From contig CAIIXF020000002.1 in assembly GCA_903813345.2 (NCBI GenBank), forward strand, positions 13,846,150 through 13,910,149: DNA of 64,000 bases, in the 5' to 3' direction. Positions 37,692 through 48,084 of this stretch are shown here, one piece after another. The stretch is from Owenia fusiformis (taxonomy: Eukaryota; Annelida; Polychaeta; Sabellida; Oweniidae). Under the pieces are notes generated by a model. The model saw nothing but the letters and a program-made list of their open reading frames with translations. It was not told the origin of the DNA and did no database searches. Both the position numbers and the translations under genes were made by a program. The first letter of the stretch is position 1. Each line of letters begins with the position of its first letter.

Positions 37692-39788
37692 GGACAGGTG
37701 GCGGTAAACCCCTCTTTTAGCCCCCCTACAAAACAAGTATATATTGACATGGAATTGAAGAGGAAGTATGACTTATTACTTCAAATGTGATTTCTGAGAA
37801 TTTTGACATTTGACCTTGACATTAGGGTGGTTTAAAGGTCAACTTTGAGAGATGATATATTTTTGTCAAAATTTTGCCATTTTCTAATACAAGAAATGAA
37901 AGCAATTGGCTTAATTTTGATTGTGACTGATATTAAGACATGTGAATGGAAATAAAAATATTCTTAATAAATTCTCACGGGCAATTACAAGAAAATCTTG
38001 AGAATAAATCCCCATATGGGCATTTTTAGGGGGACTAAATTTTTTCTGTTTCAAAAATGAATGTTCTTGTTGCCTTTTGAGACCCCAACAGTATCTTAAG
38101 CATGTTTTAAGAGTTGGGATGTGATTATTGTTTTAATGCCCATGGGCAATTAGGATAAAATGACTGTAATTAAATGCACACAAGGGCACTTCCATGAGAA
38201 TGGATTTTCTTATTTCAATTGCATCTCACCAGTTTTCTAAACATGTTTGCCATATTCTGAATAGTTATAGGGTCACTTTTGATAAATGCCCATTGGCATT
38301 TGCTTTGGAATTTGAAATTAAATGTCTGTATGGACACTTAATTTATAGGCCTAGTTATTTGCCAGTTTGCAGTTCCCATATTTGAAACACAAATAATTCA
38401 GAGAAATCCTCTTTCAATATATATCATAAAATATAAGGCAGCATCATGTATAAATGGCATGACACTCAAAGGATTGCTTATACACTATTTAGAAAAACAC
38501 TTAGGCCATTCAAAGATGTTTTTATAATTATTGTCACTAAATTCTATGTTTTCAGAAAAAACAAAATGTTCCCATGTACGCTGTACTTGTAATGCATATA
38601 AATGACAAAGGGAATTGTGATCTTGGATTATATTGTAGTGAAATGAGTTCCAAAATTGATTAAAAACTATGTGTATATAGGCTTCAGTATTGTCTTCATT
38701 AACAAGGTCATCTGAATCAAGAGGTGTGTTACTTGCCTTCCCAAAGTGTGTTATTGTATTTTCACTATTAAATAATATATAAAACCCTTTAAATAAATAA
38801 AGGTTTTGTAGTTTTTAATATAAGGCCCTTCATCAGAATGCCAACATATAATTAATTTTGAATGGCCTAATCTGTACTAGTTCAACAAGTTAAACCCAAT
38901 ACCACGGCTTTCATTTTTTAATCTGAATGTTCGTGTTGCCGTGGCTGGGTTTAACTTCCGTGCTATGCTTTCATTTGTTGCAAATTCTCACCATCAGTTA
39001 TTAATTAAACGCGCATTGAATTCCATGCGCTACCATAGGCCCCCATTAAATTTTTTTGCATCAAGGGCCGAATAGGCACGGACGTTAAACCTAGGGCGGG
39101 CCACAAGATATGTCAGATAAGAAATAAGGCCCAGACTAGGTTTAACTTGTTGAACTAAATCTGTACATGCAGTTATGTAGTGTACATTTATGCCCAGGTT
39201 AGCAGCCATATTGAAAACATAAACCAGTCAGCCTTATTTTCATCACAAAATTTAAGTTTTAGTGGTGAGCCCACACTCCCACAACAATGATATTTGCAGG
39301 GAAGCTACCTCACAGTCTCTGCATTATACAGTTTCAATATCTTTTTTGTGGGAGTTTGGGCTGATGGTTAAATTTTCAATGAAAGGGAATGAGCACGATG
39401 CTAAAACTTGATAACAAAGTGAACGAAAATGACAATGTTTTCCAGATTTGCATTAGTAATCTTCATATATAGCTGGATTTTGTTAATGTTCTACTCCGAA
39501 TGCTTGTATGCTATATGTTCCATATAATAAATTCTATATAATGATAAGTTTTGATATTATTTTGAGGGTAAACATAGTGTGTACCCATATTCAGACAGTC
39601 TTGTGATAGGGGTTCTTACTGCCAATTTTTCAAAGAATCTGAAAACTAATGCCACTTTTTGAAATTGCACATTTCAAGAAAAAAGGTTTATCTACAATTT
39701 GCAATCGGTTTCAAAAGTAAATGGAAGAATGAGTTTTTTGGAAAAAGTCTAAGTGGACCAATAGTCTGTTAAATGGACCTGTTCTTTA
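37692..39788. mobile_element. Unclassified 2.1-kb insertion in family C array
   Basis: The tandem unit breaks after TTCATTTGAAA and resumes with CAGGGATGTTTCTAC. Ends AGGACAGGT and ACCTGTTCT form only a weak inverted repeat. AT-rich, no recognisable protein. A smaller TIR element (38881-39154) lies inside it. Confidence 0.5.
38881..39154. mobile_element. 274-bp MITE
   Basis: TTCAACAAGTTAAACC and GGTTTAACTTGTTGAA are perfect inverted ends. The flanks CTAATCTGTAC (left) and CTAAATCTGTAC (right) are similar and may be an altered target duplication. Confidence 0.75.
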
Positions 39789-40103
39789 CAGGGATGTTTC
39801 TACATATCAAAGTTAACAACTGATTAGTTTTTGGGCATTCTGGGTTAATTTTGAGGTGGCCATTTTGGATTTTCCGTCCTAAAATCTTCACTTTCAAGAC
39901 TTGTCTACAGGTTTCCAGCCAAACCATTTGATGGATTCATCTGAAATTTTCAGGGATGTTTCTACGCATCAAAGTTAAGAACTGATTAGTTTTTGGGCAT
40001 TCTGGGTAAATTTTAAGGTGGCCATTTTGGATTTTCCGTCCTAAATTCTTCACTGTCACACTGCTGTGTTTTAGGTACGATATTGTTCACGTCTGTGCCT
40101 TGT

Positions 40104-40496
40104 TCATTGGTTTATTAAGATCACGTGATCATTCTCAACGAGACATGGTCAACCCATGGTCAAAGTCATCGCCCCCTCCCCCACACACACCTTATGTGAC
40201 TTATTCCTCGAGACTTACAGTTTATATTTGTTAATTCACATTTGTATTCGTAAACTCATATTTGTATTCGTAAAGTTTCATTCTATCATTCGCTAATGTA
40301 CAAATATTTCTTTGCTTTCTGCAATAATTCATGGGTAATATGCAAGATTATTATTGGTAAAAATACACCTCTTCGATGAAATAACAGGCAAATTTTGGGA
40401 AATTTACGAATTGTAAGCTGTATCTGTTGTTGATTTTAGTATCCATTTGTAGTTGTATAAGGGAATTTATAACAAACGAATAATGAAACAGTTATG
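40104..40496. other. Intron sequence
   Basis: AT-rich intron between two repeats; nothing recognised. Confidence 0.3.
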
Positions 40497-42330
40497 ACGT
40501 TCGCTCTTAATCGAAAAGGTATGGAAATGATGTACTTAAAAAGTCCTCAAAAAGGACAAAATTTGATTGTTCAATATTTTCCAATGATACATTTCGTGTA
40601 GCTATTCGCATGACCCGAAAGTTCTAAATCAAACTAATTACTCAATTTTGTTTTACACCCGCATGCTCACGTCCGGTGATCGTGAAAATGGGACGGAGGG
40701 GGGAGCAGGCAATTTCCGCTAGAAAATTCAACAAATCTGGTAAAATTATTTTTTCAAGACAGAGTTTACGATTGAATTGCAAATTGAATAAGCGCACGGT
40801 ATGATAAAATATGTTAGGTATTCTAGGATTATTTTTCAACCGATACTCTTTTAAGATATAAGATCTATTAAAAAAGGCGCAACGCAACCAACGTGCAAAA
40901 GTCAAAGTTTTTGCTATAAATCAAGCAACAATGGACTACACGACCTGTAATAAATACTTGTAAGTGATGTTATCATAACTAAGTTAATGTCATTGCTGAA
41001 TTTATAAAATAAGTTTCCATACGTAAAATAAAAAAATAATCGAAAATAATTAAAATGGGACGGAGGGGGGGAGGGGACGGAGGGGGAGTAATAATTCTAT
41101 GAAGTGAAACAACTTCACACGAATTCTTGTATTTGAAAAATGAACTCATTAACTTAGTAAGAAACTGGATGATATACCCCTGGAGACTGAAAAATGGGAA
41201 CATTTGGAGTAAAAGGACTTAAAGTCGCGAAACATCTCTAATCATGTCTTGTATACATATTGCTCCCCCCCTCCGTCCCCTCCCCCCCCCCCTCCGTCCC
41301 AAATTCATTATTTTCGATTATTTTTTATTTCACATATAGAAACTTATTTTATAAATTCAGCAATGACATTAATTTAGTTATGATAACATCACTTACAAGT
41401 ATTTATTACAGGTCATCCAGACCATTGTTGCTTGATTTATAGCAAAAATGTTGATTTGTGCCTGTTGATGGCCTTGCGCCTTTTTTAATAGATCTCATAC
41501 CTTAGATGCGTATCGTTTCGGAAAAAATCCCAGAAAACCTAACATATTTTACCATACCATGCGCCTATCCATTTAGCAATTCAGTAGTAAACTTTTTCTT
41601 GAAAAAATAAATCTTCCAGATTTGTTGAATTTCCTAGCAGAAATTACCTGCCCCCCCCCTCCGTCCAATATTTACGATCACCGGGCGTGATGCTAAATAA
41701 AACAATGACACCATCAGAATTATTGTTCTTTGTCATTGCTTTAATAGTCAGTATCACTGGTGATCTCCTCGATTACGCTGGTTACCGAAACGGTTTGTTT
41801 CCGTAACAAAACGTTGGAACGTCGAAGGTACGATTCTTCTTTTTTCCTTATTTCACGCGTTGTAGGTAGAATCCCCACAACATCTCTTCTCACAAACGTT
41901 CATCAGTTTTCAGTATATAATATGTTTTAGAAAATGTACATGTTTGCGAAAAAATAGCTCAGAAGACAACAGAAGATTTGAAGATGAGTACTTTTATTCT
42001 GTTGTTGCATCGATGTTGCAGTTTGTAGTGTGGTAAGATTGGAACGTAAGTGTTGAAAGTCGATTAAAATTATTTTTTCCAATATGGCGACTAGTCAACT
42101 GATCACGTGACCTTTTCTTCCAGAATATTTTCTCACTTTTCAATGATCGTTTTCACCACATTATGGATCAAAACAATGAAAAAAATATCTGTTACATTAA
42201 GATTAATAGGAGATCAATTGTTTCTGATAATTTATTCTGTACTCCCGTACGGGAATATGAACAATTAATACATCGATTGGAAAATAGGTGTGCAAATCCC
42301 CATGTTAATACCTTTGTATGTCCAGGCGAT
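40497..42330 (+). mobile_element. Repeat with short conserved ORF, copy A, split by a fold-back element
   Basis: Matches 56440-57142 on both sides of the 40668-41689 insertion (TGACCCGAAAGTTCTAAATC; GACACCATC; GCGACTAGTCAACTGATCAC). The right half has a small ORF starting at 42163 (MDQNNEKNICYIKINRRSIV...), which copy B keeps in frame apart from an in-frame 3-base indel. A CACGTG-containing segment precedes it. Not recognised; it could be the promoter and first exon of a transposon. Confidence 0.6.
40668..41689. mobile_element. Giant fold-back element with 5-bp duplication
   Basis: Arms of about 430 bp (40668-41095 and 41255-41689) are inverted copies of each other, ending CACGTCCGGTGATCGT / ACGATCACCGGGCGTG. 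They hold GGGACGGAGGGGGG runs at both arm ends and near the loop. ATGCT flanks both sides (40663-40667, 41690-41694), and the uninterrupted site is seen in copy B near 56567. No transposase. Confidence 0.85.
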
Positions 42331-42993
42331 ACCTCAAATACAAGTCAATTGATGATTTGCGATCACTGGATGGATTTTATCTTGTAGTGACATCACAATT
42401 AGGCCACATTGCTGTAGCTGTTTGATATTGAGAGATTATCTTCTGTATTTCGTACTTTATTGATTTATTTTTCACGAAAGTATTTGATTTGACTAGATCA
42501 ACATTCATTCTAATCCCATGCTAAGTCTAAGATCTTACTGACATGATTTAGATAGTGGTTAAGCACACCCCGATTTTGAAAAAAACAGGGGGCGCTTATA
42601 GGCATTAATGTTTAGTATGAATTTCAACGAAACTACCTGGTAAAAATCCAACCCACAGTTTACATAAAAGAAGCGATAATCGTTTCAGCTCAAAACTGCC
42701 ACGTGTCTGCCATTTTGTCTCTTCGTAAAACTCTGCTTAAGAAGGAATTTTCAAGATAATTATTACTGAATTCAAAATGACTATTTTCCAGGATAAATAT
42801 CTTATTTGATAACGTTAACACCAGCATCATGTTTTGGTTAAAATTTTATAGGCTTATACCTCATGGCCATAAGGCCTCCATTCAAGAAGGAATTAATATA
42901 CTATTGCCTGGTTTTATTTCTATCATGTCATGCTCAAAATGACGAGTGATTTCATAACATGTTTTGTTGGGTGTGATTTGGTGCTCTGCTTTT
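42331..42993. other. Intron sequence
   Basis: No gene or repeat end recognised. Confidence 0.3.
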
Positions 42994-43768
42994 TATCATA
43001 CTTAAAAAAAGTATGATATTGTCATCAGCTTGGCAGTCAGGCGGCAAGATATCACACTTGTCATCGCAATTCCATGCAGGAGAACCACTTAACCTAATTA
43101 CTTCAAATGTTTACACATGTTACATGGTTAGAAGTTCTAGATCTGATTAACTTTTGGTGGCCATCTTGCATTCTGGTAGCCATTTCGGAAGTTTTTAGAT
43201 AAATCTTGTCATCGCGATTTCATGAAAATCACTTATAGGATTTTCTTCAAATTTTTACACATGTTACATGGCAAGAAGTTCTACAGCTGATAATTCTTCG
43301 GTGGCCATCTTGTTTTCTGGTGGCCATTTTGGAAGTTAGATAAATCTTGTCATCACGATTCCAGAAATACCTCCACAGAATTACTTCAAATTTTCATCAT
43401 GGTAAGAAGTTCTAGAGTTGATTTACTTTTGGCTGCCATAATGCTTTCTGGCGGCCATTTTGGAAGTTTTTATTAGATAAATCTTGGGGTCACAATTCCA
43501 GGAAAACCACTTCAAATTCTTACCATGGAAAGAAGTTCTAGACATGATAACTTTTCGGTGACCATCTTTCTTTCTGGCGGCTATTTTGGCTACATAAATC
43601 TTATCAGAATTCCAGGAAAACCACAACTGAATTACATGTACTTCAAATTTTGACATATGTTATATGGTAGGATGTTCTAGAGCTGATTAACTTTTTGTAG
43701 GCCATCTTGCTTTCTGGGTCAACAAGCCCGCACTGCTATATTTTAGATATGATATTGTTCACCCTTTT
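42994..43768 (+). mobile_element. HINE-like element, family C, copy 2
   Basis: 5' TATCATACTTAAAAAAAGTA forms a hairpin and is followed by TGATATTGTCATCAGCTTGG, as in copy 1. About four units of roughly 140 bp follow (GAAGTTCTAGA, GGCCATCTTG, AATCTTGTCATC). The 3' end TAGATATGATATTGTTCACC is eroded. It stops about 53 bp before the exon 4 acceptor. Confidence 0.65.
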
Positions 43769-43821
43769 TACCAAACATCCTTTATTTTGGATTGAAAAAA
43801 GGAATTTTTTGTTGATTGCAG

Positions 43822-44947
43822 GTTCACACCAGACTTTACAATGTCTCGTGTCCAGCGTAAGCTGTCTGTCTATACAAGCCTAGGACCACCTTTAAACTAC
43901 ACCCTTATGGCAACACTACCAGCCTTCATGCTGTCCAAGTGTTCAGCTTCTTTACCTAGACCCCCTTGGGAACCAGTCGTATACTACTCAACTATTTGCA
44001 CAATGGGATTTGTTCTATTCTGTATTATGGTTGCAACCTACCTTGAAGCAGATCGAATTTTAACATCTGATATTTTGCGCCAGAGAACCCGTGTTGCTAA
44101 TACATTTGATCGTTCAAAAATATTTGATTTAAGGACGTTAGCCAATATGAGATATAACAATGAGGCAAAGTCAACAAGTTTACAGAAAAATGGTCACGAT
44201 ATATCAAATGGTAACTTGGATAAACATAAGAAAGATGAATCCTCAACCATTACTGTGACTAATAATATCCAGCAGAACAACACGCCTATACGGTCAATTT
44301 ATGAACGCCAGGGATCATGTGAGAAAGAAGTAAAATCCAACAACAATCTGCCAAACAATATGAAACTAAACACTGAAACAGATACAGTGGCATTACATGA
44401 TCCAACTATGCCATCTTGTGTTACTAACATTAAAGATACACTGAAGAAATCCAAAGCGCCGAGAAAACAACAAAATATCTCCTCCTTGGATATGAACAAC
44501 ATGGAGATGAACTTCTCAAAGTTGCCTAGCAGCAAAGATATGTTGCTTAGTAACAAGAAGATTGAGAATGACTTGAAAACAGTTCTAAACAATGAAAAGA
44601 ACAGAACTCAGATTAGCAACCATAGCAACACACACACTAGTACGCAAAGCACCAACACTCCATCGTCAAACATCCTTGATGAAATCAACCTAGAAACACT
44701 GTTACCACAACACCCTGACATTACCATGGCAGCTGTTGATGATGTTGATGACAACACAACAGATTCTGCTAACAAGAAAGATTTCAAAAGCAAAACCAAG
44801 CGAAGACAACCAAAAGCTCTTCTGAAAAGAGCAGAGAAAGACAGGCGTCAGAAAGAAAAGCAGCAACGCAAAGAAATGATTGAAGTTGACAAAGATGAGA
44901 CATCATCAACTACTACAGAGTCATCTGGTGTTGATGTGGATGAGAAA
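43822..44947 (+). CDS. TMEM131: TMEM131 homologue, large exon 4: membrane segment and cytosolic tail
   Basis: This 1126 bp exon encodes residues 169-543. It opens with FTPDFTMSRVQRKL (the family 'FTPDFT.SRV' motif), then 'LPRPPWEP' and a hydrophobic span of about 20 residues (VVYYSTICTMGFVLFCIMVA) followed by TYLEADRI, matching the family's single transmembrane helix and the 'YLEA' start of the cytosolic side. The remainder is a polar, Asn/Ser/Thr/Lys-rich and probably disordered tail with a basic stretch (KSKTKRRQPKALLKRAEKDRR) near residue 495. The acceptor is GATTGCAG. The donor is GAGAAA/GTAAGT at 44948, in phase 0. Reading through the donor would give a stop at 44999-45001, so an intron-retained form would end the protein there. 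In the family the cytosolic tail contacts TRAPPC8; I cannot see that site directly. Confidence 0.93.
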
Positions 44948-45219
44948 GTAAGTCAGCCAATAGAACAAATTAAAGCCATCAAAGTCCTTTTAAAAATGTA
45001 AAAAATCTCCAAAGAATTTTATGGATTGTTATGTATTTGTGTCTCTGTGATTGACACAAAAATACAGTAATGTGCTGAATGGTTAAAGGCAGAATCAGAT
45101 CTAGCAATTACTTTGGTGCTTCATCTTGACGAAAATTCTTTCAGGTATATAATATCTTGGGCTCATAGACCTGATTCTGTCTTCAAAATCACATTTGACA
45201 TTTAACTGTTTCCTTCCAG

Positions 45220-45422
45220 CCAATTATCATACGAGAGTTGACACTTGAAAATGAACCAACCACAACACAAACAGAAAAACCTGACAAAAAAGCCAAAATG
45301 AAGCTGGCTGCTGAGATCAAGAAAAAATCTCTGGACATCTGTGATGACATGGATGACTTTGAACTCCAGCGCAAGGCAAAGGCTAGCAAAGGCAAAGCAG
45401 AGCAGCAGATTAAATACAAGAG
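45220..45422 (+). CDS. TMEM131: TMEM131 homologue, exon 5, basic cytosolic tail
   Basis: A short 272 bp intron separates this exon from exon 4. It encodes residues 544-610 in phase 0, starting PIIIRELTLENEP and continuing with Lys/Glu-rich sequence (KPDKKAKMKLAAEIKKKS, DDMDDFELQRKAKASKGK), which looks charged and helical. The acceptor is TTTCCTTCCAG. The donor AAG AG/GTAGTT is weaker than the others. The leftover AG joins the G at 52173 to give Arg-Glu-Lys. Assignment to the gene rests on phase continuity, composition and position; I recognise no family motif in this part. Confidence 0.8.
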
Positions 45423-45999
45423 GTAGTTTTTTATTCCATATTTTAATATTTCATATTTATTATTTCATACATATTTTTAATATAACAAATCACAACTTTT
45501 TAGTTTAAAGTTTCATATTTAATATTAGTAAACTGATTTTTTTTTGAAGTATGATTAAGTTGGTACATGTGTCTATGGTATAACATTTAGGGAAAAAAAG
45601 ATTACACCATGGCCTCTCATACTACTTCATGCACATTCATTCTTGTTTTAAGTGTATTCCCTTGTAATAGAAACGAAAACTAATTATTTTTTATCAACAT
45701 ATGTATCTCATTAGAAAGACTAGAGATTTGCAGAAGTTTAAGAAATCTACAAAGGAATATGATCAGGTAGATAAGGTAGACTGTTTTATTGGAGACATTA
45801 AGCTTGCAATGTTTTTAACGACGTAACCGTAACTGTGAACGCACAGTCCATTAAAGTAACTTTCAATGATTTTTTAAAAAAATTAAAACCATTGGAAATA
45901 CTAAATATGGTTTAAGTGCCATATATAAAATTTATTTTAGAAATATTGTGGATCAAAAAGAAAGAAAACAAAAATAAAGAATAAAAACATATTTTACCT
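45423..45999. other. Start of intron 5
   Basis: AT-rich intron sequence. A protein-like stretch at 45715-45766 has splice-like edges but its length breaks the frame (see findings). Confidence 0.4.
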
Positions 46000-46074
46000 G
46001 TGGTATTTGAACCCAGATCTTTCGGAACAAAAGTCCATTAGTCTAAAGCCCTAACCACTATACCATGTAGCCAA
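46000..46074 (-). repeat. tRNA-like SINE head
   Basis: On the minus strand this reads GGCTACATGGTATAGTGGTT, then a RNA polymerase III A box-like TGGTATAGTGGTTAGGGC and a B box-like GGTTCAAATACC. The anticodon arm does not fold cleanly, so it is more probably a tRNA-derived SINE than a tRNA gene. The downstream side (lower coordinates) is A/T-rich. Confidence 0.5.
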
Positions 46075-47489
46075 AGCTAAGTGTACAAAGAAATTCTTTA
46101 TCTATATAATCATGGACAAAAAAGTCCTATTTACATGATCAAAATTACTACTAATAATAACACTATGCGTGTCTGAGTGAGTATTTTGATCTACATTTAG
46201 GATAAATGATGTTTAATTCAGTTTTCATTTTGGGTATGACTTCCTGTCATTGTACAGGTTTAAAGTCTCCAATGTTTCAGGAATTGGACTAAAGAGACTT
46301 ACAGGGTACATTTTGATTTGTTTTGTTTTACCCCAAAAACCACTGATTTTGACGATATTTGGCTATAATTTCGTCCTTAATGACCCCAAGATGTCATATG
46401 TTGTCGTAAATGGAGAAGCCAATGAGTTGCTGTTCATAATAAAGATTGAATTTTCCATCTTATGGTTTCTAGTAAAGAATGAAGGTACATATCAGGGGTG
46501 CAGTCAGAGATTGGTCAGTTAAGTGTCAATTTTTGATGTATTTGTCCACTCTGAATGACCAAATTCGAGCTAAAACTATCTCAAAAGTCCCAATTCTCTA
46601 GGCCAGAGTCAAATCTGATCAAATTTGTCATCATTTTTCAAATCAGGAGGTTGTTGAATGGAATAAAATATCAAAAAATGATAATTTTAGTAAAATTTTG
46701 CCTAAGTAGGCCAAATTTGCCCAATTTTCTGGTTCACGGTTCAGTGATTTTGGCTAAAAATCGCAATATGCAATAAACAAACTCAATTTCTTGACACAAC
46801 ATTGTAAAATGTAACCATCAGGCAGTAGATTTCATGATGTAAATGAAAAACTAGTCAAATTTAAAGGAAAACCATTGGGTTCTTGGGAAAATGACCCCAG
46901 GGGTAATAAGGTAGCCATATTTTTCATAATTGCTGTCAGAATATTCTTAAACTGCACAAAACAACTTGAAAAACTCTAGTAAATTGGAAAAAACGCAATT
47001 TCAAGCCAGAAATCATCCAACCATGTTGCTATTAGGCCCAAATGCCCTAATATATCACTTCCGCTGAATAGAAAAAAGTAGTTTTCAAAAGTGAATGTAG
47101 TCCCAACACAATTGTGATCATGACGAGTCAGTAAGCTAGTATGTAGGCACAGTTGTCATCTTTTTGCAATGACAACATGCCATTTCTTCTGAAAATGCGT
47201 TTATTTGGGTTATCTGAAGGGAAATTTCGAATCAAGTGGCGTATTAATTTTGCCTTCATTTTATGAATTTCAATTACTGTCGGCAGAGAGAGGGGGTAGT
47301 GTCACAATTGACCAATTATTTCAAAAAGTAGATGATTGGCCCCCATTGAGTTTAGTGTCAAAATGTAGCTTAGACATAGGTTTAGAACCTCAGATAGGCC
47401 AGTGAGGCCACGTAAATCCATAACTCGAGATAAAAAGTCAGGCGTTTGCCCTTTTGCCCATTGACTAGTATGGTGACATGAATTAGGGC
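46075..47489. other. Intron sequence
   Basis: No gene recognised. The ORFs at 46250-46522 and 46555-46776 show no family motif or splice-site support. Confidence 0.3.
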
Positions 47490-47773
47490 AGTTTGGCCAT
47501 TGTCTTATGACATTTTGGCTAGTAGGTGGCCATTTTGAAAAGTGGCCATCATTTACAGTTACATGTGTGCAATTTTGTTGAAATTTTACATGTGCCTACA
47601 TAGAAGCATATTACACTTTCTAATGACAATTTGTCTAGTGAGCAACTATTTTGAAAATGGTGGCCACTTTTTTGTGTGTTATTTTATGATTTTTGCTATA
47701 TACTTCGTTTGTAAAAATGCCAGCTATGGCTGTTCAATGGGATTTGCTACACTTTGGTGTTGTTATTGTCTAG
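47490..47773 (+). mobile_element. Family A HINE-like 3' fragment
   Basis: Family A interior (GTCTTATGACATTTTGGC, GGTGGCCATTTTGAAAA) ends in TGTTCAATGGGAT, the stem GCTACAC-TTTG-GTGTTGT and CTAG before T. The 5' hairpin is absent. Confidence 0.65.
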
Positions 47774-48084
47774 TTTTTTGTTGTTTACAAAACAATCGCG
47801 TGGTTGCTATGATGTTGTTATTACCCATCTTCGACTTATAAGGTGTAATAACACACTTTGGATGCAAATGCTTATTTTTTGTCCTGTTACTGTGTGGTGT
47901 TTGATGCCCATGGAAATCATCACAGCACCAATCAAAAGTGTCCAAATATTTGTTTCACATGCAATCACACTTATAAATTCTCATTTTATGGGCCCTGATG
48001 GTGTTTCAATTGAAAAATTCCTTGAACTGATTTTTATCTTACATAATGATAACAAGATTTTGTAGAATGATATCTTTATGTTGA

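Larger units (their letters stand above)
36924..40103 (+). mobile_element. HINE-like element, family C, copy 1, with insertion
   Basis: 5' TATCGTACCTAATAAAGGTA continues as a hairpin (CGTACC/GGTACG), then GATATTGTCGTCAGC and a GGCGG-rich stretch. The tandem units are 161 bp (GACTTGTCTACAGGTTTCCA, TTCTACGTATCAAAG) and very alike. The 3' end has AGGTACGATATTGTTCAC, the inverted 5' end, then a short CAC/GTG stem and CCTTG before TT. A 2.1-kb segment (37692-39788) interrupts the array. Confidence 0.75.

Noticed and set aside
44948-45001. Reading exon 4 through to the stop at 44999-45001 as the gene's end
   Set aside because: A good GTAAGT donor lies at 44948 and the next exon continues in phase 271 bp later. 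Intron retention remains possible.
46000-46074. A functional tRNA gene on the minus strand
   Set aside because: A and B box-like motifs are present, but the anticodon arm and acceptor stem do not pair convincingly; a SINE head fits better.
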